This document shows, in pieces, positions 52,042 through 60,113 of a stretch of 64,000 nucleotides of DNA (its first letter is position 1; every line of letters begins with the position of its first letter). The stretch lies in assembly GCF_034058155.1 (NCBI RefSeq), contig NZ_CP139148.1, forward strand, positions 2,604,001-2,668,000, in the 5' to 3' direction. A model generated the notes under the pieces. It made no database searches, was not told the origin of the DNA, and worked only from the letters and a program-made list of their open reading frames with translations. Made by a program: the position numbers and the translations under genes. Origin of the DNA: Flavobacterium sp. KACC 22761 (lineage in GTDB: Bacteria > Bacteroidota > Bacteroidia > Flavobacteriales > Flavobacteriaceae).

Positions 52042-54018
52042 TTAAAGCAGACTTTCGTCAACCATATTAGGCAAAGTTACTTTTAGTAAAGGCTCAACTT
52101 GCATGGCTCTTTTTATAGTAAAAATTGCTTCGTCATTTCGGGCCCAGCTTCTTCTTGAAATTCCGTTGTTGACATCCCAAAAAAGCATTGATGCTAAACG
52201 TTTCGAAGCTTCTTTAGAACCATCAAGAACCATACCAAATCCGCCATTTATAACCTCTCCCCAGCCAACGCCGCCGCCATTGTGAATTGATACCCAAGTT
52301 GCTCCTCTAAAGCTGTCGCCAATCACGTTATGAATCGCCATATCGGCAGTAAAACGTGAGCCGTCATAAATGTTTGAAGTTTCTCGATAAGGAGAATCTG
52401 TTCCTGAAACATCATGATGATCACGCCCTAAAACAACAGCGCCAATTTCGCCTTTTGCAATGGCTTGGTTGAATGCTTCGGCAATTTTGATTCGTCCTTC
52501 TGCATCTGCGTAAAGAATTCTCGCCTGAGAACCTACTACTAATTTATTTTCCTGAGCACCTTTGATCCATTTGATATTATCCTGCATTTGTTGCTGAATT
52601 TCATTTGGAGCTGTTTTTGTCATTTCTTCTAAAATTTGAGAAGCAATAGCGTCTGTTTTTTGCAAATCTTCGGGCTTTCCAGAAGTACAAACCCATCTGA
52701 AAGGACCAAAACCATAATCAAAACACATTGGGCCCATAATATCCTGAACATAACTTGGATATCTGAAATCAATTTTATTTTCAGCCATAACATCTGCGCC
52801 TGCGCGTGATGCTTCTAACAAAAAGGCATTTCCGTAATCGAAAAAGTAAGTTCCTTTTGCTGTATGTTTGTTGATTGCTTGAGCTTGTTTTCGCAATGAT
52901 TCCTGAACTTTTTCTTTGAATAAATCTGGATTATTCGCCATCATTTCATTGGCCTCTTCAAAAGAAATTCCAACCGGATAATAACCTCCAGCCCAAGGAT
53001 TATGAAGCGAAGTCTGATCTGAACCTAAATCAATTTTGATGTTTTCTTGGTCAAAACGCTCCCAAACATCAACTACATTTCCTAAGTAAGCAATAGAAAC
53101 GGTTTCTTTGTTGGCTTTCGCCAAAGCGACTCTGGCAACTAATTCATCTGTCGAAGTTACGACTTCATTAATCCAGCCTTGTTCGTGGCGGATTTTTGTG
53201 ATTTTCGGATTTACTTCGGCGCAGACCGTAATACAGCCTGCAATATTTCCAGCTTTTGGCTGAGCGCCAGACATGCCGCCCAATCCAGAAGTTACGAATA
53301 AACTTCCTTCCGGATTTTGTTTTATTTTTCTGAAGCCATTCAAAACCGTAATCGTAGTTCCGTGTACAATTCCTTGTGGGCCAATGTACATATAACTTCC
53401 GGCAGTCATTTGTCCGTATTGTGAAACCCCTAAAGCATTCATCTTTTCCCAATCGTCCGGTTTTGAATAATTTGGGATCACCATTCCGTTTGTAACTACA
53501 ACTCTTGGTGCTTCTTTATGTGAAGGAAATAATCCCATCGGATGTCCAGAATACATTGTCAAAGTTTGCTCGTCTGTCATTTCAGACAAATATTGCATCG
53601 TTAATAAATATTGTGCCCAGTTTTGAAAAACGGCTCCATTTCCTCCGTAAGTAATCAACTCATGCGGATGTTGTGCCACAGCATAATCCAAATTATTCTG
53701 AATCATGTGCATAATCGCTTTTGCCTGTAAAGATTTTCCAGGATATTCGTCAATTGGACGCGCATACATTCTGTAATCCGGACGAAGACGATACATGTAG
53801 ATTCGTCCGTATTTTTCTAATTCTTCTGAAAATTCAGGAATTAATTCGGCGTGATGTTTTGGATCAAAATAACGCAATGCATTTTTTAAAGCCAGCTTTT
53901 TCTCCTCTGCCGAAAGAATTTCTTTTCTCTTTGGAGCGTGATTAATAGCCGGATCGTATTCCTGCTTTGGAGGCAATATATTTGGAATTCCTTGTTGTAT
54001 TTGTTCTTTGAAAGTCAT
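52042..54018 (-). CDS. hutU: Urocanate hydratase
   Basis: The protein is 658 residues. It has the urocanase core with NAD-binding motif GGLGGMSGAQPKAGNIAG (about residue 240) and GAVVLGRDHHDVSGTDSPYR near the C-terminus. It adds water to urocanate to give imidazolonepropionate, the second step of histidine degradation, in the cytoplasm. It is longer than the common 560-residue bacterial form, in line with Bacteroidota and eukaryotic-like versions. No other hut gene is in the window. A short CTTAG array follows the start region on its 5' side. Confidence 0.95.
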   Translation of the reverse strand: MTFKEQIQQGIPNILPPKQEYDPAINHAPKRKEILSAEEKKLALKNALRYFDPKHHAELIPEFSEELEKYGRIYMYRLRPDYRMYARPIDEYPGKSLQAKAIMHMIQNNLDYAVAQHPHELITYGGNGAVFQNWAQYLLTMQYLSEMTDEQTLTMYSGHPMGLFPSHKEAPRVVVTNGMVIPNYSKPDDWEKMNALGVSQYGQMTAGSYMYIGPQGIVHGTTITVLNGFRKIKQNPEGSLFVTSGLGGMSGAQPKAGNIAGCITVCAEVNPKITKIRHEQGWINEVVTSTDELVARVALAKANKETVSIAYLGNVVDVWERFDQENIKIDLGSDQTSLHNPWAGGYYPVGISFEEANEMMANNPDLFKEKVQESLRKQAQAINKHTAKGTYFFDYGNAFLLEASRAGADVMAENKIDFRYPSYVQDIMGPMCFDYGFGPFRWVCTSGKPEDLQKTDAIASQILEEMTKTAPNEIQQQMQDNIKWIKGAQENKLVVGSQARILYADAEGRIKIAEAFNQAIAKGEIGAVVLGRDHHDVSGTDSPYRETSNIYDGSRFTADMAIHNVIGDSFRGATWVSIHNGGGVGWGEVINGGFGMVLDGSKEASKRLASMLFWDVNNGISRRSWARNDEAIFTIKRAMQVEPLLKVTLPNMVDESLL

Positions 54019-54026
54019 TTTTTTTT

Positions 54027-54064
54027 AGAGATGCTAAGTTGCTAAGGTTCTAAGACGCTAAGGT
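54027..54064. repeat. CTTAG-type array upstream of hutU
   Basis: GATGCTAAG, TTGCTAAG, GTTCTAAG and ACGCTAAG units (8-9 bp) are the same family as those at 15074, 19474 and 31839. Confidence 0.7.
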
Positions 54065-54109
54065 ATTTTAGTTAGATTAACAACAGATTAATTTTTTGTT
54101 TTTAAAATT

Positions 54110-54290
54110 ATATTGCCCCGCTGGGGCTTAAATGTGACGGTTAAAATGATTTCTATAAATATTTCGCTCCTTTCGGAGCTTGAGCTTTATAAATGTAAGA
54201 CGTTTAAAAGAGAAGCCTTGGAAAGGCGAAATATTTATAGGAAATAATAAAAACCAATATAAAAGCTCCAGCAGAGCGAAATATTAGCCA
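54110..54290. repeat. Composite GCGAAATATT repeat element
   Basis: GCCCCGCTGGGGC hairpin (54115-54127), CTATAAATATTTCGCTCC (54152-54170), its inverted partner (54215-54240), and AGCTCCAGCAGAGCGAAATA (54264-54283) share the core GCGAAATATT in opposite orientations. Confidence 0.6.
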
Positions 54291-54518
54291 ATGTAATTGA
54301 TTTAAATTATCTCATTTTCAAATTGACTCATTGGCATATTGCCACATTTTCTAATTAGAAAAAAACTAGGGATAGCGGATATCCGACCTGTGATAGGATT
54401 TGTGGATTTTAATCCTGAATTTTCGTGAATGGATATCCATTTATAATTTTAGATTTTAAATTGTTGATTTTAGATTGTTGAATTATCTAATTGATACATT
54501 TTCAAATTGCCACATTAT

Positions 54519-54704
54519 CTAATTCGTTTTCTTTCTTATTTCTCCTGTTCTTTTATCAAATCCGTACGGGCAATGACGACAGCCACTTTTACAGCAATAG
54601 CCTCTTTTTAAATGGTGTTTTTCTGTAAAACATTTGTAACCTTCTGGCGTATAGTAAAAATCTTCACCTTCGATTAATTTATTTTCATTACTTTGCTCTT
54701 TCAT
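54519..54704 (-). CDS. Small cysteine-rich protein (DUF5522 type)
   Basis: With the ATG at 54704 (MKEQSNENK) the protein is 61 residues. The upstream ATG at 54743 adds 13 unrelated residues. EGEDFYYTPEGYKCFTEKHH is followed by a cysteine cluster (GYCCKSGCRHCPYGF) that probably binds a metal. This matches the small DUF5522 family in Bacteroidota. Function unknown. Confidence 0.8.
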   Translation of the reverse strand: MKEQSNENKLIEGEDFYYTPEGYKCFTEKHHLKRGYCCKSGCRHCPYGFDKRTGEIRKKTN

Positions 54705-54818
54705 AAATCTGCTTCGGTTCGATTTGGGATAAAATAAAATCAAAAATAAAAATATTTGATTATGATTTTATTGAAATTGAACAATTTTACAGCTACAAAT
54801 TTATAAATTTTACAACCA

Positions 54819-55154
54819 ATGTTTTTGATTGTTGCTAAATATTTAATTCCGAAAGGATATCGTGGAATGGCTTTATTCCCGTTTATTTTGGTTAAATATG
54901 ATTTTGATAAAACAAATGCAACATTTGTCAATCATGAAAAAATTCATTTGAGACAACAATTAGAAATGCTGGTTTTGCCTTTTTTTATCTGGTATTTTGC
55001 AGAATTTTTGATTCGATTGATTCAATATAAAAATAAAGATCTGGCGTACCGAAATATTAGTTTTGAAAGAGAAGCTTATCAAAATGAAACCAACATCAAT
55101 TATTTAAAAAACCGATCTTTTTTTCAGTTTTTAAATTATCTAAAATTAAAATGA
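54819..55154 (+). CDS. Small membrane protein with HExxH motif
   Basis: The protein is 111 residues. HEKIH (about residues 39-43) in FVNHEKIHLRQQLEML has the zinc-peptidase form, with a hydrophobic helix (about 52-68, PFFIWYFAEFLI) and a later glutamate (FEREAYQNE). It might be a minimal membrane metallopeptidase or a zinc-binding protein. No larger family comes to mind. The next gene starts four bases before its end (ATGA overlap), so the two are translated together. Confidence 0.6.
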   Translation: MFLIVAKYLIPKGYRGMALFPFILVKYDFDKTNATFVNHEKIHLRQQLEMLVLPFFIWYFAEFLIRLIQYKNKDLAYRNISFEREAYQNETNINYLKNRSFFQFLNYLKLK

Positions 55155-56047
55155 ATCAGCCCATAAATATTCAATTTCCGAATGATATTTCGTTGACAAT
55201 TAAGCGAGAAGATCGTATTCATCCTTTTGTTTCGGGAAATAAATTCAGAAAACTGAAATACAATTTGCTTCAGGCGAAAGCCGAAAACAAAGATACTTTA
55301 TTGACTTTTGGTGGCGCATTTTCAAATCATATTGCAGCGGTTGCTTTTGCAGGAAAAGAGCAAGGTTTTAAAACCATTGGAATTATTCGCGGAGATGAAT
55401 TGTTGGACAAAATTGAAGAAAATCCGACTTTGAAATTTGCTCAGGAAAACGGAATGCAGTTTGAATTTGTTTCTAGAGAAGAGTATCGTTTAAAAAGTGA
55501 AAAATCTTTTATTGAAAAGTTGGAAGCTAAATTTGGCGACTTTTATTTGGTTCCGGAAGGCGGTACAAATGAACTCGCTGTAAAAGGCTGCGAAGAAATT
55601 TTAACAGATGAAGATTCGGTTTTTGATTATGTTTGCTGTGCAGTTGGAACCGGCGGCACGATTTCTGGATTAATAAATAGCGCATTGCCTAATCAGAAAA
55701 TTTTAGGTTTTCCGGCCTTAAAAGGTGATTTTCTAAAGGATGAAATTCGTATTTTTGCAAAAAAAGATAACTGGAATTTAATTTCTGACTATCATTTTGG
55801 AGGTTATGGCAAGGTAAATTTGGAATTAATTGAATTTATTAATGCTTTTTTTGAAGAAAATAAAGTGCCCTTAGATCCAATTTATACAGGAAAGATGGTT
55901 TTTGGCGTTATAGATTTAATCAGCAAAAATTATTTTCCTGCACATTCAAAAATTTTACTCATTCATACTGGCGGATTACAGGGAATTAGCGGAATGAATA
56001 TAAAGTTGAAGCAGAAAAAATTACCAATACTCAAAATCAATGATTAA
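55151..56047 (+). CDS. PLP-dependent D-cysteine desulfhydrase / ACC deaminase family enzyme
   Basis: The protein is 298 residues. The PLP lysine is K31 in SGNKFRKLKYN, followed by a serine-threonine loop (TFGGAFSNHIAA) and GTGGTISGLI near 170. The fold is the tryptophan-synthase-beta type. Members open 1-aminocyclopropane-1-carboxylate or desulfurate D-cysteine. Distinguishing residues cannot be read confidently here, so the substrate is open. It overlaps the small membrane protein gene by four bases and the next gene by eight. Confidence 0.88.
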   Translation: MNQPINIQFPNDISLTIKREDRIHPFVSGNKFRKLKYNLLQAKAENKDTLLTFGGAFSNHIAAVAFAGKEQGFKTIGIIRGDELLDKIEENPTLKFAQENGMQFEFVSREEYRLKSEKSFIEKLEAKFGDFYLVPEGGTNELAVKGCEEILTDEDSVFDYVCCAVGTGGTISGLINSALPNQKILGFPALKGDFLKDEIRIFAKKDNWNLISDYHFGGYGKVNLELIEFINAFFEENKVPLDPIYTGKMVFGVIDLISKNYFPAHSKILLIHTGGLQGISGMNIKLKQKKLPILKIND

Positions 56048-56939
56048 AAAAATTGTATTACTTCTCGTAATATTAGCTTTAGCAAGTTGCTCATCGAGCA
56101 AGCCTGCCATCGCGACGACTAAAAAAGCGGCGGCAGTTCAAGCCAGGACAGCTTCAGTTAAGAAAAGTCCTTCCGTGAAACCTATTGGAAAAAATTACCC
56201 TTCTACAAATAATACAACTGAGGTAATTCAATCGACTTCAAAAACAGTTGTTACCAGCGATTTAGTTAATAATTATATCTTGCAATACAAAGATATTGCA
56301 ATGGGAAATATGCAAAAATATGGTATTCCTGCCAGTATTATTTTGGCGCAGGGAATATTAGAATCGGGTGCCGGAAAAGGAGATTTGGCTGTCGATGCAA
56401 ACAATCATTTCGGAATTAAATGTCACAAAGATTGGCTTGGAGAAAGCGTTCGTCATGATGATGATGCAGAACAAGAATGTTTCAGGAAATATAAAGAAGC
56501 CTCAGAATCCTATCGTGATCATGCATTGTTTTTAGTTGGAAAAAAGCGATATGAAACCTTGTTTACTTACGAAAAAGACGATTATAAAGCTTGGGCAAAA
56601 GGGTTGAGAGCATGCGGTTATGCGACAGATCCTAATTATCCAGATAAATTAATAAGCTATATTGAACGCTACAATTTGCATCAATACGATTGCCAGGTTA
56701 CAGGGAAAAATTATGTTGCAATTAACAAAACAGCTCCACCAAAAAAGTCATCTTATGACGTGGCTTCTGATCCAAAGATAAATATGAGCTCAAACGATCC
56801 AAATTTATACGAAGTTCAAAAAGGTGATACATTGTATTCAATTTCAAAAAAGTTCAATTTATTAGTTGACGATTTGAAGCAAAAAAATAATCTGACTGAC
56901 AATGCAATTTCGATTGGACAGAAGTTGAAAGTGAAATAA
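56040..56939 (+). CDS. Glucosaminidase-LysM lipoprotein
   Basis: The protein is 299 residues, with a lipobox (LALASC, Cys at about 17). A low-complexity linker (about 20-75) precedes a glucosaminidase domain (about 85-215; GIPASIILAQGILESGAGKG and NNHFGIKCHKDWLGESV). A single LysM domain is C-terminal (about 255-298, YEVQKGDTLYSISKKFNLL). It should cleave the glycan strand of peptidoglycan at the envelope. It overlaps the preceding PLP gene by eight bases, so they share an operon. Confidence 0.92.
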   Translation: MIKKIVLLLVILALASCSSSKPAIATTKKAAAVQARTASVKKSPSVKPIGKNYPSTNNTTEVIQSTSKTVVTSDLVNNYILQYKDIAMGNMQKYGIPASIILAQGILESGAGKGDLAVDANNHFGIKCHKDWLGESVRHDDDAEQECFRKYKEASESYRDHALFLVGKKRYETLFTYEKDDYKAWAKGLRACGYATDPNYPDKLISYIERYNLHQYDCQVTGKNYVAINKTAPPKKSSYDVASDPKINMSSNDPNLYEVQKGDTLYSISKKFNLLVDDLKQKNNLTDNAISIGQKLKVK

Positions 56940-56966
56940 TTATCAATTGTTAATTGTGAATTATTA

Positions 56967-57218
56967 ATGAAAAGTAAAATCTCGATTGGAATTTTTATTT
57001 TGGCAATAGTTGCAATAATTAGATGTTTTTGTGGAGTCTATCAGCATGATGAATTTGGAGAAATAAACCTTTTCATAAAACATCGGCCAACTTGGAAATG
57101 GAGATTTTATTCTCCAATTGGAATGTCAGATAAAAAGATTGAAGAGCTTTCAGAAGAAGAAAAAAGAGAACAAAAATATTTCAATGAGTTTGTTTTGGAT
57201 CAGGGTTTAAGTCGATAA
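56967..57218 (+). CDS. Small single-pass membrane protein
   Basis: The protein is 83 residues with one hydrophobic segment (IGIFILAIVAIIRCF, about 5-19) and a charged tail. I recognise no family. It lies 27 bases after the glucosaminidase gene in the same orientation and 40 bases before hemL. Confidence 0.6.
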   Translation: MKSKISIGIFILAIVAIIRCFCGVYQHDEFGEINLFIKHRPTWKWRFYSPIGMSDKKIEELSEEEKREQKYFNEFVLDQGLSR

Positions 57219-57258
57219 ATTAAATCTGAAATCTAAACTCTAAAATCAAAAATTAAGA

Positions 57259-58545
57259 ATGTTATATAAAAGAAGTAGTCAGCTTTTTGCTGAAGCAGAA
57301 AAAGTAATTCCGGGAGGAGTAAATTCACCAGTTAGAGCATTTAAAGCAGTTGGAGGAACTCCGATTTTTGTAAAAAGCGCTAAAGGCGCTTATTTGTATG
57401 ATGAAGACGGAAACAAATTAATAGATTACATCAACTCTTGGGGACCAATGGTTTTGGGGCATGCTTATCAGCCGGTTGTTGATGCCGTTATTGAAAAAGC
57501 AAAACTTGGAACTTCATTTGGAATGCCAACAGAATTGGAGACAGAAATTGCTGCTTTAGCCGTTTCGATGGTTCCAAATATTGATAAAATTCGTTTTGTA
57601 AATTCGGGTACAGAAGCTTGTATGAGCGCGATTCGTTTAGCGCGCGGTTTTACAAAAAGAGATAAAATTGTAAAATTTGCAGGTTGCTATCACGGACATT
57701 CTGATTCGTTTTTGATTCAGGCAGGAAGTGGAGCGGTAACTTTTGGTTCGCCAAACAGTCCAGGTGTAACGGAAGGGACTGCAAAAGATACTTTATTAGC
57801 AAAATACAATGATTTAGAAAATGTGAAAACATTAGTTGAAGCTAATAAAGGCGAAATTGCTGCAATTATTATAGAAGCAGTTGCTGGAAATATGGGCTGT
57901 ATTCCGCCTCAAAAAGGTTTCCTTGAAGGCTTAAGAGAATTATGTACAGCAAACGGAATCTTATTGATTTTTGATGAGGTAATGACAGGTTTCCGTCTAG
58001 CACGCGGAGGAGTTCAGGAATTGTATGGCATTGATGCTGATATTGTGACTTTCGGAAAAGTTATTGGTGGAGGATTGCCAGTTGGAGCTTTTGCTGCGCG
58101 CAAAGATATCATGAATTATTTAGCGCCACTAGGGCCGGTTTATCAGGCAGGAACATTATCTGGAAATCCGTTGGCAATGGCGGCTGGATTAGCAATGTTG
58201 AAAGCACTTGATTCAGACAGAGAAATTTTTACTCGTTTAGAAGAAAAAACAGCTTATTTAGAAGCAGGAATTGATAGAGTTTTAAAAGCAAATAACGTTG
58301 TTTTTACAATCAACAGAGTTGGTTCTATGATTTCGGTTCATTTTGACGCAAATCCAGTTACTGATTTCCAAACAGCTGCAAAAGGCGATAACGAAACATT
58401 CAAGAAATTCTTCCACGGATTATTGCAAGAAGGCGTTTACATTGCGCCATCGGCATACGAAACTTGGTTTATTACAGATGCCTTGACATATGAAGATTTA
58501 GATTTCACAATCAATGCAATTGATAAAGTTTCAAAAACATTTTAA
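57259..58545 (+). CDS. hemL: Glutamate-1-semialdehyde 2,1-aminomutase
   Basis: The protein is 428 residues, standard length. The PLP lysine is in [14 protein letters not shown] (K267). Other motifs are [16 protein letters not shown] (about 115), [15 protein letters not shown] and [15 protein letters not shown] [13 protein letters not shown]. It converts glutamate-1-semialdehyde to 5-aminolevulinate in haem synthesis. An IS element has inserted 18 bases after its stop codon, so its original terminator now lies at 59967, past the IS. Confidence 0.96.
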   Translation: MLYKRSSQLFAEAEKVIPGGVNSPVRAFKAVGGTPIFVKSAKGAYLYDEDGNKLIDYINSWGPMVLGHAYQPVVDAVIEKAKLGTSFGMPTELETEIAALAVSMVPNIDKIRFVNSGTEACMSAIRLARGFTKRDKIVKFAGCYHGHSDSFLIQAGSGAVTFGSPNSPGVTEGTAKDTLLAKYNDLENVKTLVEANKGEIAAIIIEAVAGNMGCIPPQKGFLEGLRELCTANGILLIFDEVMTGFRLARGGVQELYGIDADIVTFGKVIGGGLPVGAFAARKDIMNYLAPLGPVYQAGTLSGNPLAMAAGLAMLKALDSDREIFTRLEEKTAYLEAGIDRVLKANNVVFTINRVGSMISVHFDANPVTDFQTAAKGDNETFKKFFHGLLQEGVYIAPSAYETWFITDALTYEDLDFTINAIDKVSKTF

Positions 58546-58611
58546 TTTCTGAAAGTAAAATAGTGACTAGTCCTAAATAATCGATACAGATTATTAGACA
58601 AATATATTTAA

Positions 58612-59478
58612 TTAAACACCTGTAAGAACTTTTTTTGCAGGTGTTTTTGTTTTATAAGTTCTCATTTCTACTATGTTTTGTTTGTGCATTTGATTGGGTG
58701 TTAGCATATAATTAGAATAATGGGGTCTTTCATTATTATAAACCTCAATTGCATCTTTTATTAAAATCTTCATCACAGCAAGTTGCTGATTAAATTTATC
58801 AATATTAAATTCTTGTTTTAAAATTCCATTTATTCTCTCCGCCACTGCATTTTCATAAGGATCAGAGTTTTGTGTCATACTGCATCTTATATTGTTTTTA
58901 TATAATAGTTTTTGATATTGATCAGAACAATACTGAAGTCCTCTATCTGAATGGTGGATTAATGTTTTTCCTTTGTCTCGGCGCTGTTTTATTGCATTTT
59001 TTAAAGCTGTTAAACTGCTTTTAGTATTCATATTATCTGCCACATAAAAACCCATTATTTTTTTAGAGTAAGCATCTGTTATAAGACTTAAATAACATGG
59101 ATTCTCTCTTTTTCCGACATAAGTTATGTCTGATACCCAGACTTGTTCTGGTCTGCAGATTTTTAAATCCAATATTAGATTCTCATGCTTTCTAAATCTA
59201 TGATGAGAGTTTGTTGTTATATGATAAGAACGCCTAGGTGTTATTAATAAATGATTAGCTCTAAGTATATCTATAAATTTATCCCTGCCGATTTTGAGTT
59301 GATTCAATTGGATTTTTAAAAGATAATACAGTTTTTTTGCCCCTATTCGGGGCATTGTATTTCTAATTTTCAAAACCAGACTAATAACTTCTGAGGCAAT
59401 AAGCTTTCTGGAACTGGTTCTTTTTATTCTTCGATAATAAACCTGTCTGTCTATCCCGAACAAAGTACAGGCAAACAT
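58612..59478 (-). CDS. IS3 transposase, orfB (integrase core)
   Basis: The product is 288 residues as read from the ATG at 59478. The open frame continues further upstream (ending ...EEHQQTI before that ATG), so the natural product is a fusion with orfA. The catalytic DDE residues fit D in VSDITYVGK, D in IHHSDRGLQY and E in ENAVAERINGILKQEF. The last 30 residues are typical (YSNYMLTPNQMH). It shares one base with orfA. Confidence 0.92.
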   Translation of the reverse strand: MFACTLFGIDRQVYYRRIKRTSSRKLIASEVISLVLKIRNTMPRIGAKKLYYLLKIQLNQLKIGRDKFIDILRANHLLITPRRSYHITTNSHHRFRKHENLILDLKICRPEQVWVSDITYVGKRENPCYLSLITDAYSKKIMGFYVADNMNTKSSLTALKNAIKQRRDKGKTLIHHSDRGLQYCSDQYQKLLYKNNIRCSMTQNSDPYENAVAERINGILKQEFNIDKFNQQLAVMKILIKDAIEVYNNERPHYSNYMLTPNQMHKQNIVEMRTYKTKTPAKKVLTGV

Positions 59479-59912
59479 TATTGTTTGTTGATGTTCTTCT
59501 TTAAAATGTTCGATTGTTCGGGTGGTGAGTTTTTTCGAATGTCAATTTGATATTCTTTTTCTGCTATATCAATCATCATATCGAAAATAATAGCTTTTTT
59601 ATCGGCAACGTAAGCCTGCTGTTCTAAAAATGATTTTTGTTTTTCTAATAATTTCACTTTGGCTTCAAGTTCCATTATTTTTTGTTCAGGAGATTTTGGC
59701 ATAGCAGAAGGTGTTTGATTGTCCCAATCAAAGTTACCAAATTTTCGAAGCCATTGAACGATTGTAGAACGGGACTGAATGGCATAATCTTTTTTAACCT
59801 GGGAAATTGAAATTCTTCCTTGTTCTATTTCCTGAACAATTTGAAGCTTAAAAGACATGCTGTAATCTTTTTGGGTGCGCTTTACATAGCGTAATTCTTG
59901 ATCTTTTTCCAT
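59478..59912 (-). CDS. IS3 transposase, orfA (DNA-binding part)
   Basis: The product is 144 residues. The N-terminal helix-turn-helix (SMSFKLQIVQEIEQGRISIS, then AIQSRSTIVQWLRKFG) recognises the IS ends, and a leucine-zipper region (IMELEAKVKLLEKQKSF) follows. The slippery heptamer T-TTA-AAG (59499-59505, minus strand) lies close to its stop and in the right phase for a -1 shift into orfB. Confidence 0.9.
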   Translation of the reverse strand: MEKDQELRYVKRTQKDYSMSFKLQIVQEIEQGRISISQVKKDYAIQSRSTIVQWLRKFGNFDWDNQTPSAMPKSPEQKIMELEAKVKLLEKQKSFLEQQAYVADKKAIIFDMMIDIAEKEYQIDIRKNSPPEQSNILKKNINKQ

Positions 59913-59966
59913 AATGATACTTTTTGTGTATCGCTATTTCAGGACAAGACATAGAAATAAATTTAA

Positions 59967-59999
59967 AAGTCCGCTTTTCACAAAGAGCGGATTTTTTTT
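59967..59999 (+). terminator. Displaced hemL terminator
   Basis: GTCCGCT pairs with AGCGGAT around TTTCACAAAG, followed by a T run. It now lies 1.4 kb past hemL because of the IS. Confidence 0.7.
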
Positions 60000-60075
60000 G
60001 TGATTATAATCCTTATTTTGTAGTTAATAAAAAGTTAATGACTAGTTATTTTCTTGTGTTATTGTAATCAAAAAT

Positions 60076-60083
60076 TATTTTTG
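60076..60083 (+). promoter_or_regulatory. -7 element of the metalloprotease gene
   Basis: TATTTTTG matches TAnnTTTG, 31 bases before the ATG at 60114. Confidence 0.5.
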
Positions 60084-60113
60084 TTTATCAAATAACCATA
60101 AAACCTGCAATAA

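Larger units (their letters stand above)
54019..54518. other. Intergenic region made of repeats, no gene
   Basis: It holds a CTTAG array (54027-54064), a GCGAAATATT repeat element (54110-54290), and arrays of 7-8 bp units TTTTAGA, TTGTTGA and ATTATCTA (54440-54520). No coding frame is convincing. Confidence 0.65.
58564..59951 (-). mobile_element. IS3-family insertion sequence, 1388 bp, apparently complete
   Basis: Its ends are imperfect inverted repeats: TGACTAGTCCTAAATAATCG at 58564 and, on the other strand from 59951, TGTCTTGTCCTGAAATAGCG. A 3-bp TAG lies directly outside each end (58561-58563 and 59952-59954), consistent with a target duplication, although such a short match can be chance. 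It carries orfA and orfB in one orientation, with a frameshift motif between. Both reading frames are undamaged, so it may be recent and active. Confidence 0.85.
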
